DNA of 64,000 nucleotides, taken from positions 38,996 through 102,995 of the forward strand of contig BDDD01002400.1 of the NCBI GenBank assembly GCA_001972305.1. Reading direction: 5' to 3'. How positions within the stretch are numbered: the first letter of the stretch is position 1; every line of letters starts with the position of its first letter. The notes beneath the pieces were generated by a model. The model did not search any database and was not told the origin of the DNA. It worked only from the letters and a program-made list of their open reading frames with translations. The DNA comes from Cephalotus follicularis. Taxonomy: Eukaryota; Streptophyta; Magnoliopsida; Oxalidales; Cephalotaceae. A program made the translations under genes and the position numbers. This document shows positions 1 to 12,499 of the stretch, in pieces.

Positions 1-291
1 TTTGCACCCGGAACCCAAAATCAAGTGTAAGGTGGTTTCTTTGATTTGCACCTGGAAGCCGAAAATCAAAGGTTGCTAGTGGTAGCTAGTGGAATCTCAA
101 GGGGTTCTTGAGAAAGTGGACGTAGGCACGGATTTGCCGAACCACTATAAATCGTTTGCACACTCTCTAACTCTTTCTCTTTATTACTTGTCATTGTCTT
201 TGTGCGATTGATTATATTCATTGCTTAATTTGTATTTTCCGCATACAAATTATTTTTGTCATTTAAGTTTGCCATATTAGTTTAATTTCAT
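1..291 (+). mobile_element. Sirevirus-type Ty1/copia LTR, 3' tail fragment
   Basis: This stretch matches the reverse complement of the 3' end of the solo LTR at 45482-46802: the phrases for GGTTCCGGGTGCAAATC, the block GGACGTAGGCACGGATTTGCCGAACCACTATA, given here only in part, and a T-rich tail with TTTTCCGCATACAAATT. It also resembles 51160-51240. It stops abruptly near 292, where chromovirus LTR sequence begins inside that LTR, so this is an illegitimate junction and not a clean insertion. No coding capacity is seen. Confidence 0.7.
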
Positions 292-1414
292 CCATGACAT
301 ATGTTTTGTTTACAGTCTTTTCCCCAGTTGGGATAGTTATTCATGCTCATGGTAAGTTTTCTTCAGCGCATTCCTTTATGAATGCATCAGAGGATGTTTT
401 GTTCTCGGTCACTTAGTCAGTTAGACTAATCCCCTCACAGATTGTTTTGTAGACCAACCAGCCATATGAGATCCTCCAGCTCAGCAGTAGATAGCTAAAC
501 AAGGTAGTTTTTGAGCTCGGTATCACGGAACGTCAGCTCGGGCGCTTAGCATTGCATAGCATTGGGCATTCTTTTGAGTTTCTCTACCTCCCTTTTTGTA
601 GTAGAGTAGCCGAGAGCTTTTTCTTTTGTATAAGATATGTTATTCTTTTGCCGAGCCAGAGGAGGGAGTGTATGTTTATGCCAGAGGACAACTATGTAAT
701 GATTTTATGCTTTCAAGAAACTTTATGGATGTTTTGAGTTAGTAGATTTGTTTATCTGGCATTTTTAGGAATATTTCCTGTTTTGAGTTTTGTGTTCTCA
801 GGTCTGACCGGGGAGCTAGAAAGTCCTCAACTAGTATAGCAGAGGTGAGCTTAGCGGAGGAGAGTAGTTTAAGGCTATGGTGGATGTTTTAAGTTTATAG
901 AGTTTTACCCGAGGAGGCAGGGTGTCCTCGGGTAAGGTTGGGCCTTTGGAGTATGACGCCGATAAGGAGTCCTCGGGTCAATGTCAGAGGAGACTAGTTA
1001 GAAGAAGAGCCAGGGGACAATGTGTGTCCTCAGCTGTGGAGTTTAAGTGAGCAGGTGAGGTGCGTCTTCGGGGGTTGAGCAGACTTTAGAGTTTATGTTT
1101 TCACGTGAGGCACGTGTGCATCTCTCCTCGGGCGTTAGGGTCTTTTCGCATTAGCCCAGGCCCTCTCCCCTGGCATGTTTTATCCGCAGGTTTTTAAGCA
1201 AGCTTGTGAGTTGCACGTGTGTGCTCTCTTCCGGGGTTTTATGTTAGTTGTGCGTTTAGCCCAGGCTTTCTCCTCGGGCTTTTTGCGTGATAGGTTCCTG
1301 GGGAGTCTTTAGGTGGCTCCTCGGGCAGTTTTAGTTTGAGAGGGTTGTTGGCAGAGGTGTGCCATTCCCGGCAGGACACGTGTCTCATAGTTAGAGAGGG
1401 AACGGGTCCTGACA
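292..1414 (+). mobile_element. 5' LTR (truncated) of GAG-only Ty3 chromovirus-type element
   Basis: The segment aligns base for base, with few changes, to 4442-5563 of the complete 3' LTR and ends in the same ...GGGTCCTGACA. About 1380 bp of its 5' part is missing and replaced by the copia LTR tail at 1-291. A primer binding site follows four bases after its end. Sequence after position 292 was chosen as the start because CCATGACATATG is shared with 4442 onward while the bases before it are not. Confidence 0.85.
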
Positions 1415-1417
1415 ACA

Positions 1418-1429
1418 TGGTATCAGAGC
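1418..1429 (+). other. Primer binding site, initiator tRNA-Met type
   Basis: TGGTATCAGAGC lies just downstream of the 5' LTR end. It is the classical complement of the 3' end of plant initiator tRNA-Met used by many Ty1 and chromovirus elements for first-strand priming. Confidence 0.9.
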
Positions 1430-1554
1430 GTAGGTTTGCGTTTTTCCTTGTGCTTTCTATGTTAGTTAGTGGGGTATCTTTGGGGGTTGCATTCATGCAT
1501 TGCATCTAGGTTACGACGATACCGTGATACGTTAGCATGTTGTTGTAGAAGACG

Positions 1555-2934
1555 ATGCCACCTCGGACTCGTAGCATAGTTCATGGCAGAGGTCGCGGCA
1601 GAGGAAGAGGCAGAGGAAGAACGATTCCTCGCTAGACAGTGGAACAAGAGGTTCCTATAGAAGCGCCAAAGGAGCAAGTGAATGTGGGAGCAGAAGGATA
1701 GGGAGCTCGACAGGTACCAGAGGAGCGTATCCCAGCAGCGCAATTAGTCGTGCGTATGCCTCCGCCAGTACCTGCCAGCAGACCTATGGAGATGATGCAA
1801 GCAACAACGATGTGGGCTCAGACTATGGGTTTAGTCAGACCTTAACCTCTTCCTATCAAACGCATGCAACGGTAGGGTGCAACGTCGTTTGAGGAAACAG
1901 GAGACCCCATGGATGCAGAGTTATGGTTAAACCACCTTGAAGAAATATTCACGTGGCTAGATATAGCAGAGGATTCACGGGTAAAGAATGCGTCCTTCTT
2001 TCTTACAAGAGGTGCTTGAAGATGGTGGGAAGCTCTTGTAGCTCGTCATGAGAGCTTGGCAGAGATCACGTGGGAGAAGTTTAAGAAGGAGTTTAGGTAG
2101 TACTTCTTCCCACCTACGTTTGTTCAAGAGAAGAGAAGAGAGTTCCTTCATCTGCGGCAAGGAAATGGATCCGTGTCCCAGTACGAGTACCGGTTCATGG
2201 AGTTGTCACATTTTGCTCCAGCCCTTGTAGTAGATCAAGAAGAGAGGTGTCAGAAGTTCCTGGAAGGGCTGAGATTTGAGATCAGACATATGGTATCCGT
2301 CACCCCGTGGTTGGTGTTCGGCGATTTGGTGGAAGCTTCCAAGAGAGTAGAGTCGAGCCTAGCATGTCGGAGGATGCGTCAAGAGCAAGGACGGAAGAGA
2401 TCCTCATCTCAGTTCGAGCAAGCAGAGAACCCCTCCAAAGTTCAGAAGCAGTGGGGACCTCAGTCCTCGGGCAACGTCAGAGGTGGAGCACCTCAACAGA
2501 CTCAAACTGCCCCAGTTGCTAGCAACGTAGAGGGGATTTCTTATCAGAGTAATACGACCCCTCAGTGCCAAGTATGTGATAAGTCCCATTCTGGAGAATG
2601 CAAGAAGGGAAGCTCTAGATGCTATAGATGTGGCGAGGTCGGGCACATGAAAAGAAATTGTCCTCAGTAATCTCTTAGCGAAGCGATGACTCCCATGGCA
2701 GCAACAACAGAGAAGCAGACTCTGAGCAGTAGAGTAGCCAGATCAAGTCAGCAGGCGACAGCACCCAGAACAAGTTTATCAACACCACAGAGTACCACCG
2801 CCAGAGCTATTAGTGGCAGACCTCCAAGCAGGCCAGGGGCTACAGCAAGAGTTTACTCCTTTCTCAGAGGGGCAGATATGATAGCACCAGACATGCCACC
2901 AGGTGAGATCTTGTGTTCTATGTTTCTCCTTTAG
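1555..2934 (+). pseudogene. gag polyprotein of GAG-only chromovirus-type element, broken
   Basis: One reading frame runs from an ATG followed by an Arg/Gly-rich N terminus through a retrotransposon gag (capsid) domain. Recognisable pieces are RWWEAL, KKEF, QEKRREFLHLRQGNGSV and the ELSHFAPALV region. Near 2619-2665 is an intact CCHC zinc knuckle, CYRCGEVGHMKRNC. It would package element RNA. Several in-frame stops (for example TAG after TIPR near 1633 and TAA at 2668-2670) break it. After the knuckle the frame goes on through a Ser/Thr/Gln linker to an ARVY motif that normally precedes the protease, then ends. No protease core, RT, RNase H or integrase follows. The same family is present at 59712-61124 on the minus strand with the same end point. 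Confidence 0.85.
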
Positions 2935-3048
2935 TAGGATAAGTTAAGTTATAGTAAATGTTAGTTGAGCATAGGTGCAGAGAAGCCGAAGATGATAGAA
3001 TAGTTCTTCCTATAGTTTGACTTAAGGAATTTTGAGGACAAAATTTCT

Positions 3049-3062
3049 TAAGGCGGGGAGAA
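3049..3062 (+). other. Polypurine tract
   Basis: The purine-rich AAGGCGGGGAGAA lies immediately before the TGTAGCACCCC that opens the 3' LTR, after a 3' UTR phrase (GAGGACAAAATTTCTTAAGG) typical of chromoviruses. It primes plus-strand synthesis in the family. Confidence 0.85.
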
Positions 3063-5563
3063 TGTAGCACCCCGTATCTTTTTGGAGATTTAAGAGTTCT
3101 TTTTAAAGTTGTTGATATGATTTCTTTTTGGACTTTGGGGCCTTTATATAATTATTGTAAAGAGGAGGAAGTGTTAAGCCAAGGTTTAAGTGTAATTTGT
3201 GGAAGTTGGAGGATTTAAGTGTAAAGGTTGTTGAGGAAGATTACAATTTCCAAGACAATGATGGCTTAAGTTGGGATTAGTGTGGAGATATTTTGAGTTT
3301 TGGCCATCATTTCTTCTAGTTTCAGCCGATTAGAGAGTTTTAGAGAGAGAGAGTTCTGGTTTTCTTCTTCTTCTCGTTCTTGCACCTATACCAGTAGCAG
3401 TTGAAGCTTTCCGAGCGCAGCAGTGGAAGAAGCAGACAAGGAAAAGGAAAGAAGCAGTCAAGCTAGAGGAAGAGCGTAGCAGAAAAGAAGAGACGTTAAC
3501 GTCCAAGGAAGTAGCAAGAACTGTGAGTGGGACATCCTTTCCTTTAAGTATTTCATTGTTCATCTTACATTCTTTGAGAGTTCTTTCTCCTCAGCTTCAG
3601 CTTCAGTTTCGTTTAAGTGAGTTTAGACGGGAATTTATTTTCCCTAACATCTTATGTTAGCCATTCCTTCTGAGTGGAGTGTTTCCCAGAGGAAAGATGT
3701 TAAGTATCCTTTATATCGTTCATCCTCGGATGAGATAACCTGTATGTGTTCACCCCTCTCCTCAGCGTACCTATTGTCTATGATGGGTTGTTGAGCGAGT
3801 CTGCCCCCGGGTTCCATACCTGGATCTCCTTACACTATGGCTAAGACAGTGTACAGTGGTATGAGTGCAGCCGAGCACATATGTACATAGCTCCTCCCTC
3901 CCCGGCCTCTCATCATAGGATGAGAAGTTGAGTGAGTTTGTCCCCGGGTTCCTTACCTGGATCTCCTTGCATTGTTGCTAGGACAATGTATAGCAGTTGA
4001 GTACAGCAGAGCTAAGTTATCAGATATGATAGTATATAGATCCTTTTAGTAGGTTTTCTAAGGAGGACCTTATCCTCGGACTTTTAGCCCCAAGCCCAGA
4101 AAAGCAGCAAACAAGAATAACAGTTCAGAGGAGAACACATGTTCTCGGCAGGCAAGCTGCCCGGCTTGGCATAGGCTGAAAATCAGCTCAGCTCAGGCCA
4201 CTATAAGTTGGCAACTATATTATGTAATCAGCAAAGCAAGCATAGCAGAGAAAAGCCAGTTTCCAGCTTAGTTGTTCTCCTCGGGTTTTTAGCCGAGAAG
4301 GACTCCTGCTCTTCTTCAGAACACTTTCTTTTAATCAGTTGTATTCTTAAGTTTATTTCAGCTTTCATGAACATTCTAGAATTAGCTAAGCAGAGAAAGA
4401 AGTAAGTTTTTCAAGTACTTTGAGCGTTTCTTTATTGTATGCCATGACATATGTTTTGTTTACAGACTTTTCCCCAGTTGGGATAGTTATTCATGCTCAT
4501 GGTAAGTTTTCTTCAGTGCATTCCTTTATGAATGCATCAGAGGATGTTTTGTTCTCAGTCACTTAGTCAGTTGGACTAATCCCCTCACAGATTGTTTTGC
4601 AGACCAACCAGTCGGAGGAGATCCTCCAGCTCAGCAGTACATAGCTAAACAAGGTAGTTTTTGAGCTCGGCATCACGGAACGTCAGCTCGGGCGCTTAGC
4701 ATTGCATAGCATTGGGCATTCTTTTGGGTTTCTCCTCCTCCCTTTTTGTAGTAGAGCAGCCGAGAGCTTTTTCTTTTGTATAAGATATGTTATTCTTTTG
4801 CCGAGCCAGAGGAGGCAGTGTATGTTTATGCCAGTGGACAACTATGTAATGATTTTATGCTTTCAAGAAACTTTATGGATGTTTTGAGTTAGTAGATTTG
4901 TTTATCGGGTGTTTTTAGGAATATTTCCTGTTTTGAGTTTTGTATTCCAAGGTCTGACCGGGGAGTTAGAGAGTCCTCGGCTAGTATAGCAGAGGTGAGC
5001 TTAGCGGAGGAGAGTAGTTTAAGGCTAGGGTGGATGTTTTAAGTTTATAGAGTTTTACCCGAGGAGGTAGGGTGTCCTCGGGTAAGGTTGGGCCTTTGGA
5101 GTATGACACCGAGAAGGAGTCCTCGGGTTGATGTCAGAGGAGAATAGTTAGAAGAAGAGCCCGGGGACAATGTGTGTCCTCAGGTGTGGAGTTTAAATGA
5201 GCAGGTGAGGTGCGTCCTCGGGGGTTGAGCATACCTTAGAGTTTTTGTTTTCACGTGAGGCGCACGTGCATCTCTCCTTGGGCGTTAGGGTCTTTTCGCG
5301 TTAGCCCGGGCCCTCTCCCCAGACATGTTTTGTCCGTAGGTTGTTAAGTGAGCTTGTGAGTTGCTCGTGGTGCTCTCTTTCGGGGTTTTATGTTAGTTGC
5401 GCGTTTAGCCCAGGCTTTCTCCTTGGGCTTTTTAAGCGATAGGTTCCTGGGGAGTCTTCAGATGGCTCCTTGGGCAGTTTTAGTTAGAGAGGGTTGTTGC
5501 CAGAGGTGTGCCATCCCCGACAGGACACGTGTCCCATAGTTAGAGCGGGAACGGGTCCTGACA
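3063..5563 (+). mobile_element. 3' LTR (complete, 2501 bp) of GAG-only chromovirus-type element
   Basis: It starts TGTAGCACCCC and ends GGGTCCTGACA. Positions 4442-5563 repeat 292-1414. The LTR is rich in scattered TCCTCGGG phrases. The target duplication cannot be tested because the 5' LTR is truncated. The element's internal region is only about 1.65 kb (1415-3062), so it could only have moved with enzymes supplied in trans. Confidence 0.88.
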
Positions 5564-6076
5564 TTAGATTAACAATTTTTACTTTATATCCACTACCGTT
5601 GGTTTGAATGACATGATGGAGCAAACATCAGACACCCAAATTACTAAGTAGCTTCAGATTTTTACCAACTCTAAATTCGTGCAATGTCTTAGCCTCTTAA
5701 GCTTTCTAGAAGATCCATGTAGTGAGCTTTCGACCAGTTGCTCTCAAACCAGTTGGCTTTAAAGAACTAGGTGTAGAACACCTCTAAGGTTTAATAATTC
5801 GAATCAAATAGGCTACAGACTAAGACTGAATTCAAAGAGGTAAAATAATTTTTTTTTTGTATATATATATATACACATATATGCAAGAACATCACTTCCT
5901 TGTCCTCCTCATCCATAAAATCTTATGAAACTTTGAAAACACACAAGATCGGTCTTTTCATTCATTTATCATTTTAATTTTCGCACAAAACTCCTACATT
6001 GAGATGCATTCCTTTTCTTTTCCTTGAAAACAAAATTTTTTATTATCTCCTATGGGGTTTTTCTATTGTTTCTAAG
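5564..6076 (-). mobile_element. Left-hand remnant of the Athila-like element (non-coding)
   Basis: No convincing ORF is present; there is an AT-rich stretch with a short TA repeat near 5863-5880. The last five bases, CTAAG, are duplicated at 28008-28012, so before the Tat insertion this DNA was contiguous with the Athila-like sequence starting at 28008. It is therefore inferred to be downstream non-coding sequence of that minus-strand element. I do not recognise it by itself. Confidence 0.45.
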
Positions 6077-6639
6077 TGATATGGGAAAATTCCCTTTTTA
6101 AGCATAAGGACACGTGCCTCCAGGAAAGGATGATAGATGTCATTCCAGAGCCTGGGCACATGGTCTGCCATCACATCAAAAAGGGAAAAGGCCACCAAAC
6201 CCACTGACGTGCACGCCACCACAGCCACCAAACCCATTGACGTGCACGCCACCACATCAAAGAGGGAAGAGGCCACCAAATCCGACGGAGATCAGGGGAA
6301 ATGCAAGGACTCCTGACGCATTTCCCTTAGGGGCAACCACTGACTCCTGATTAGACACTCAACAGTAACCTTGGAGGTCTATAAATACTAAATCAAACGA
6401 CTTCTACCAGGTCAGCCACTTGAACACTCAAAAGAACACAATACTCTCTATGCAATTTCTAACTAGAGCGTCGGAGTGTCCCCGGGAGAAAACCTCCTGG
6501 ACCTTCTACCCTTGTCTTTCACTTGTGCAGGGATTATCAACCACCAGACACTCTTTCTCGGACTGATTCCAGCGTTTCTCTAAACAAATCAAGCCCTTAC
6601 ACATAGGGTACTGTTGAAGAAAGGATTTCTGCATCAACA
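6077..6639 (+). mobile_element. 5' LTR of the Tat element
   Basis: It aligns from 6146 to the end with 24786-25208 plus 27936-28007, and its start aligns with the other Tat LTR at 40216. A TATAAATA box lies at 6380-6387. The R/U5 part contains GTGTCCCCGGGAG and CACTTGTGCAGGGA, shared with the LTR at 40216-40717. Confidence 0.9.
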
Positions 6640-6640
6640 G

Positions 6641-6658
6641 TTGGCGTCATCTGTGGGA
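6641..6658 (+). other. Primer binding site of the Tat element
   Basis: TTGGCGTCATCTGTGGGA starts two bases after the LTR end. It is the position and general form of Tat primer sites. I do not assign the tRNA. Confidence 0.7.
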
Positions 6659-6684
6659 AACGCAGCGAAAAGCCATACAGAATC

Positions 6685-8293
6685 ATGCCTCCGAGGAAGA
6701 ATATCAACTACCACTCCACCACTGGTGGAAGCCAACTCGCCGCTGGAAACTACCCAGCCCAAACCAGCCAAGTCGCTGCCACTGCTGAGCAAGCTCTCGT
6801 TACGGGGGAGCAGTTCAATCAACTGATTCAAGGGGTGGAGCGCCTCACCAATTTGCTGGTCACTATTTTGGCCAACCAAAAACATGTCGGACCTACTCTG
6901 CCAATGGTCTGAGGAGGATCTGGTCCTAGCAAGCCAGTGGTGGAGATAGGGCACCCCCGAGGTGCCAGGCAAAACCCGCTGAGGGGAGACGGACTTCCCC
7001 CAAGGCGGTCAGGGGATAATATCCCAATGGGGAGGAGACCTGAGATCAATGTATCTTAGAGGGCAGAGTCCTCAACTACCCGAGATCAGCCCAATGATCC
7101 CAAAAGAGTGCGTCCCGAGCACCAGGCTATGGAAGTGGATCCCCAAGGGGAGGCCAGGGGTGCAGAGGAGGCACGAGTGCGCTCTAACGCCTCGCGCAGA
7201 GCTGGAACGGTTCGGGGGAGCTGGGTTGACCGCCCAGCCACATTGGCTGGGGGGTCATGTGTTTCTGGCAGGGATAGGAACATTGAGGATGTGGAGCAAG
7301 CCTTGAACAGACGACTCGCCGAGGTGGAGAGAAGGCTCCAGGGAGCCAAGAAGCCAAAGGGGTATCTGTCAGAGGTGCGCAACCTTAGCGCCCACCCCTT
7401 CATAGCCGATATCATGACAGAGCGTATCCCCGGTGGATTCCGGCTCCCTAGTCTTGACAAGTACGATGGGTCCACGGATCCCATCCAGTACGTGCGCACC
7501 TACATTCAAACCATGTTGGTGCACCGGGCCTCAGATGCCACGCTTTGCCAAGGATTCCCAGCAACATTAACTGGAGCTGCCCAGTCTTGGTTCTCTACCC
7601 TGGCTCAGAGGACGGTGAAGGATTTTGACCAGCTTACGGAGCTGTTTGTCACTAAATTCCTCAACAGCACTACGCAAGGGAGAAACTCCACCCACCTGAT
7701 CAACGTGGTGCAGGGGAGAGATAAGTCGTTGAGGGACTACCTCACCAGGTTCAACAGGGAGTCTCTCACAGTGAAGGACCTAGAGCCGTCCTTTACCCTG
7801 GCAGCGTTGAATAGCTGGCTGAGAAACAACTCCTCTTTTACTTTCTCTCTTCTGAAGAGACTGGCTGTGGATATGGCAGACCTGTTGAGGAGAGCAGAAA
7901 AGTATGTCAACGCAGAGGAAGAGATGGCGGCCAGGAAACAAAAAAGCACCATGGTCGGGCCATCAGAAGGAGAAAGGGGAGCATTCACGAAATGCTCCCG
8001 GGAAGAAGGAAAAGAGGAAGGAGAGGTCAGACATGACAAAGGACGACCTCAGGCACCAGCTTTCCAGGAGGGAGGACTCGACCCGGGGAGGGGTACCAAT
8101 CCCATTCTACAAAAACTTCGCCCCCCTCCTGGACACACGTACCATAATACTTGCTGTGGAGCAGGCCAAGGCCCCCTTCCAGTGGCCAGAAAAGTTGAGG
8201 TCCCTAGCAGAGAAAAGGGACGTGGAAAAATACTCTCGGTACCATCGTGATCATGGGCACGATACCATGGTGTGCAGGCAGCTGAAGAATTAG
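6685..8293 (+). pseudogene. Tat gag, broken
   Basis: The frame opens MPPRKNINYH and holds a retrotransposon gag domain around codons 240-420 (YDGSTDPIQYVRTY, AAQSWFSTL, TELFVTKF, SLRDYLTRFN). A frameshift between about 7920 and 7990 moves the rest to the next frame. It ends with the Tat knuckle-like CX2HX4H motif, [12 protein letters not shown]; the last cysteine comes shortly after. Stops lie at 6910-6912 and 7057-7059, and another follows the motif near 8291. The equivalent piece of another copy is seen at 63907-64000, where the motif reads [14 protein letters not shown], with the first cysteine retained. Here that cysteine is Ser. Confidence 0.88.
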
Positions 8294-8509
8294 ATTGAGT
8301 ACCTGATTTGAAAAGGACATCTACGCAAGTATGTGGATAGAGAGGCTCCCCAGGGAAGAAGAGAGCAGCGGAGAGAGGAGGCTCCTCGGCAATAGGAGGA
8401 GCAACAACAGCAGCAATCTAGAGGTGTCATCCACACCATCTCAGGGGGGGTCGCTTCTGGTGGCGATCACAAAAATGCTAGAAAAGCCTATGGGAGGCAG
8501 TCCCTTACT

Positions 8510-9156
8510 GTGCAACAGCTTCATCACGGCAAAAGGCTGATGAGTGGTGGATACAATGAGGTTATATCCTTCTTTGAGGTAGACTACGAGGGAGTACGTC
8601 TCCCTTACAATGATCCAGTGGTGGTAACTCTTCTGGTGGAGCTTTTCACCATGAAGAGGATCCTTATAGACAGTGGCAGCTCGGACGATGTCCTGTACAA
8701 ACACGCATTTGATCAGTTGAGGATACCGATAGATCAGCTGAAGCCCGTGAAGACCCCATTGGTTGGCTTTGCAGGGGAGATGGTCCATCCTCTGGGATCC
8801 ATCGACCTGTCAGTGGTTGCAGGCACGGCTCCACGCCAGACCCAGGTGCAGATGACGTTCCTGGTGGTTGATACACATAGCCCTTACAATACAATAATCG
8901 GGCAACCAGGGCTGAACCTAATGGAGGCGATAATGTCCATGAGTCACTTGCTCATGAATTTCCCTACAAGGTTTGGTGTGGGGGAGGCCAGAGGAGACCA
9001 ACATGTAGCCAGGCAGTGTTACAAGACTGCCGTCATGGACCAAGGGAAGGACAAGGTACTCCCAATCGCAAATGTGGAGCTTAGGGGGGATGTAGAGCCT
9101 GAGCATCCACAGCCTGTTGAGAATGTGGTCCAAGTGCCCCTGGAAGAGGGCAACTC
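8510..9156 (+). pseudogene. Tat aspartic protease region, broken by frameshift
   Basis: The phase differs from the N-terminal gag and from RT. It contains VISFFEVDYEGVRLPYNDP, typical of Tat elements, then the protease active site ILIDSGSSDDVLY at about 8660-8698 and the flap-side TFLVVDTHSPYNTIIGQP. The active-site Asp-Ser-Gly is intact. A frameshift around 9150-9160 separates it from RT. It would cleave the gag-pol polyprotein. Confidence 0.85.
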
Positions 9157-12100
9157 TGCTTGGAGAGCTGGAGAACGGGGAATTAATAACATTCCTCCAA
9201 AACAACAGAGACATGTTTGCCTGGTCGGTAGAGGAGGTCCCTGGGATCAGCCTAGATGTAATGATACATAAGCTAAGTGTGGATCCACTGAGGCCTCCGA
9301 CCAAGCAGAAGAAGAGGAACTTTGCCCCGGAGCGGCAGCAAGCAATAGCCGAGGAGGTGAGCAAGCTCATGCAGGCAGGGTTCATTAGGGAAGTGCATTA
9401 CTCAGACTGGCTGGTGAACCCAGTCCTAGTAAAAAAAGCGAGTGACAAGTGGAGGATGTGCATTGACTTCACAGACCTCAACAAAGCTTGTCCCAAGGAT
9501 CACTTCCCCCTCCCAAAGATAGACCAGTTAGTGGATGCGACCTCGGGCTATAGAATGTTAAGCTTCTTGGAATCCTACTCGGGGTATAATCAAATCCCCA
9601 TGTATGGGCCCGACGAGAACAAGACGACTTTCATCACAGACTGGGGGATGTATTGTTACAGGGTCATGCCCTTTGGTTTGAAGAACGCAGGGGCCACCTA
9701 CCAACGACTGGTCAACAAAATCTTTGAGCCCCAGATTGGGAGAAACATGGAGGTCTATATTGACAACATGCTCGTCAAGACCCCAGCCAGGAGCCCCTAC
9801 ATCAAAGACTTGGAGGAAACGTTTGAGGTACTGAGAAGATATAAAATGAAACTCAATCCATCCAAGTGCACTTTTGGGGTCACCTCTGGCAAGTTCCTCG
9901 GATTCATGGTCTCCAGCAGAGGAATAGAGGCCAATCCTGAGAAAATCTTGACAGTTCAGAGCATGAGACCACCCCAAACCATCAAGGATGTACAAAAGCT
10001 AAATGGAAAGATAGCAGCCTTGAGCAGGTTTGTTTCAAAGTCAGCAGAGAAGTGTCTCCCATTTTTTAAGGTGTTGAGGGATCCCAAGGGATTTTCCTAG
10101 TCGGACGAATGCTAAGCAGCCTTCGACAAGATGAAGGAATACCTGGCTTCCCCTCCTCTGATCTCAAAACTTAAGGACGGGGACAACTTGTATTTGTACC
10201 TTGCAGCCACCTCAGGTGCAGTGAGTGCAATGCTGGTAAGGGAGGAGGATAAAGTTCAAAAGCCAGTGTACTACGTGAGCAAGGCTTTGAACGATGCTGA
10301 GGGGAGGTACCCAGAGGTGGAGAAGTTCGCCTTAGCTCTGATCCTCGCGGCCAGAAAATTAAGGCCATATTTTTAATCCCATACAATCAAGGTTCTGACT
10401 GACAAACAACTCAAACAAGTTCTTGCAAAGCCTGACACCTCGGGCAGACTAATCAAGTGGTCAGTCAAACTAGGCGAGTATGATGTGAAGTTTGAAGCCA
10501 GGCCAGCAATCAAATTTCAGGTCTTGGTAGACTTTGTTGGAGATAATACATCTACGGAGTGTATGGAGGAGGACCACTCCGAGAGTGAGAGGGGGTTGTG
10601 GAAGTTGTCCATGGATGGCTCTTCCTGCATCACTGGCAGTGGAGCAGGGTTGGTATTAACAAGTCCAAGTGGGTGGACGTTGGAATATGCTCTAAGGTTT
10701 GGGTTTAAAGCCACAAACAACGAAGCTGAGTAGGAAGCTCGGATAGCCGGGCTGACAATTGCAATGCACTTGGAGGTACAAAAGATAGAAGCCTCCAGTG
10801 ATTCTCAGCTAGTGGTTAGCCTGACAAGTGGAGAGTATGAAGCCCGAGAAGACTCAATGGTAAAATATTTCTCACACTTCCAGAGTTTGAAGTCAGCCTT
10901 CGAAGTTCTAAGAGTTTTGAAAATACCCAGAGCAGAAAACGCCCGAGCAGACCAGTTGTCAAAACTAGCCACTGCAGAGGAGCTCGAGAAGAATCAAACT
11001 ATGCTAGTGGACTACCTGGACAGGCCCACCATCTCCGAAGTAGATGTGATGGACATAGATTTACCATAGGCTCCAAACTGGATGACCCCGTTCATCAACT
11101 AGCTAAGGAATGGGATTTTACCCAAGGACCCCGCAGAGGCGAGGAAACTTGTATACAGAGCAAACAGATTTCAGCTCCGTGATGGGATTCTCTACAAAAG
11201 GTCTTTCTCTTTCCCTTGGTTGAGATGCTTGACTCCCCTAGAGGCCGACTATGCTCTAAGGGAAGTCCATGAAGGAATTTGTGGCAACCACACTGGGGGC
11301 ATGATGTTCTCCCACAAGCTACTAAGGCAGGGCTACTACTGGTCGACCTTGCACCAAGATGCTATAGATTTGGTAAGGAAATGTGACAAGTGCAAGAGGA
11401 ACGCAAATATAAGTAAAAGACCTTCTCAACCTCTGACGTCTATCATGGCCCCCTGGCCCTTTGCACAATGGGGAATGGACTTCGTAGGACCCCTACCTAT
11501 GGAGACAGGCCAGGGGAAGCTTCTCATTGTAGCAGTGGACTATTTTACCAAATGGGTAGAAGCAGAACCCCTAGCCACAATTACAGAGAAGAACACGAAA
11601 AGCTTTGTATGGAAGTCCATCATCTGTAGATTTGGAATCCTGAGGATAATAGTCTCAGATAATGGAAAACAGTTTGACTGCCAGGCCTTCCGTGACTTTT
11701 GCAAAGAGTGGAAAATAGAGCATAGGCTCGCCTTAGTAGCCTACCCCCAGAGCAACGGTCAAGCAGAGGTGATAAATAGAGAAATCATCTCGAGCTCGAA
11801 GAAACACCTTGAAGACAGCAAAGGAAGATGGACAGAGGAGCTACCAAGTGTGTTATGGGCATATAGAACCACTCATCGGACCATGACTGGTGAGTCCCCA
11901 TACAGTCTTTGTTTCGCAGCTGAGGCTATGATACCGGTGGAGATTGGTGTGCAATCACAAGGGGTCGTCCATTTTACTGAAGAGAACAATGAAGAAGGAC
12001 TTAGATGCCTCCTCGATTTGGTCGAAGAGCTTAGTGATAAGGCCGCCATCAGAGTTGCAGCCTACCAGCAGAGGGTGAGCCACTATTATAACAGAAGGGT

Positions 12101-12314
12101 AAGCCCTAGACCACTAAGGCAAGGAGATCTAGTCCTACGCAACTCGGCTATTGCAGACCCAACCGGTACCAAAGGAAAACTAGCCCCTGCCTGGGAAGGT
12201 CCATACAAGATCAAGAGAGTCCTCCACCCAGGAACATTCAAACTTGAAACTCTGGGGGGCAGGGAAATTGCCAGAGCTTGGAATGCCGAGCATCTGAGGA
12301 AGTACTACCAATGA
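9157..12314 (+). pseudogene. Tat RT, dual RNase H and integrase, broken
   Basis: All segments share one phase. RT: KWRMCIDFTDLNKACPKDHFPLP, YRVMPFGLKNAGATYQR and YIDNMLVK, where the second Asp of the YxDD box is Asn. The usual Asp of the preceding M-D-A-type motif is replaced in FLESYSGYNQI. A first RNase H follows (KPVYYVSKALNDAE), then a second RNase H (LSMDGSSCITGSGAG, TNNEAE, ARADQLSKLA), the Tat hallmark. Integrase has an HHCC finger (HEGICGNH...CDKCKR) and D, D, E residues in GMDFVGPLP, VSDNGKQF and NGQAEVINR. Stops lie at about 10098, 10374, 10731, 11067 and 11100. The C terminus after 11220 is open to 12314. Confidence 0.92.
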
Positions 12315-12499
12315 TTGTAAGATGTACAAAAATTCAAAGAGGAAATAAAGCTGAATTTTTTCTTCAAAATTTGTGTTCAATTTCATAGTTCCAAGTTCGC
12401 AAGGGATCAAAGGCCCAATGTTCATGTCCTTAAACCTCTGAACAGCAACCGGTCAACTCCCTCAGCAGAGAACAAACACTGGCCGAGGTCTCGAACAGA

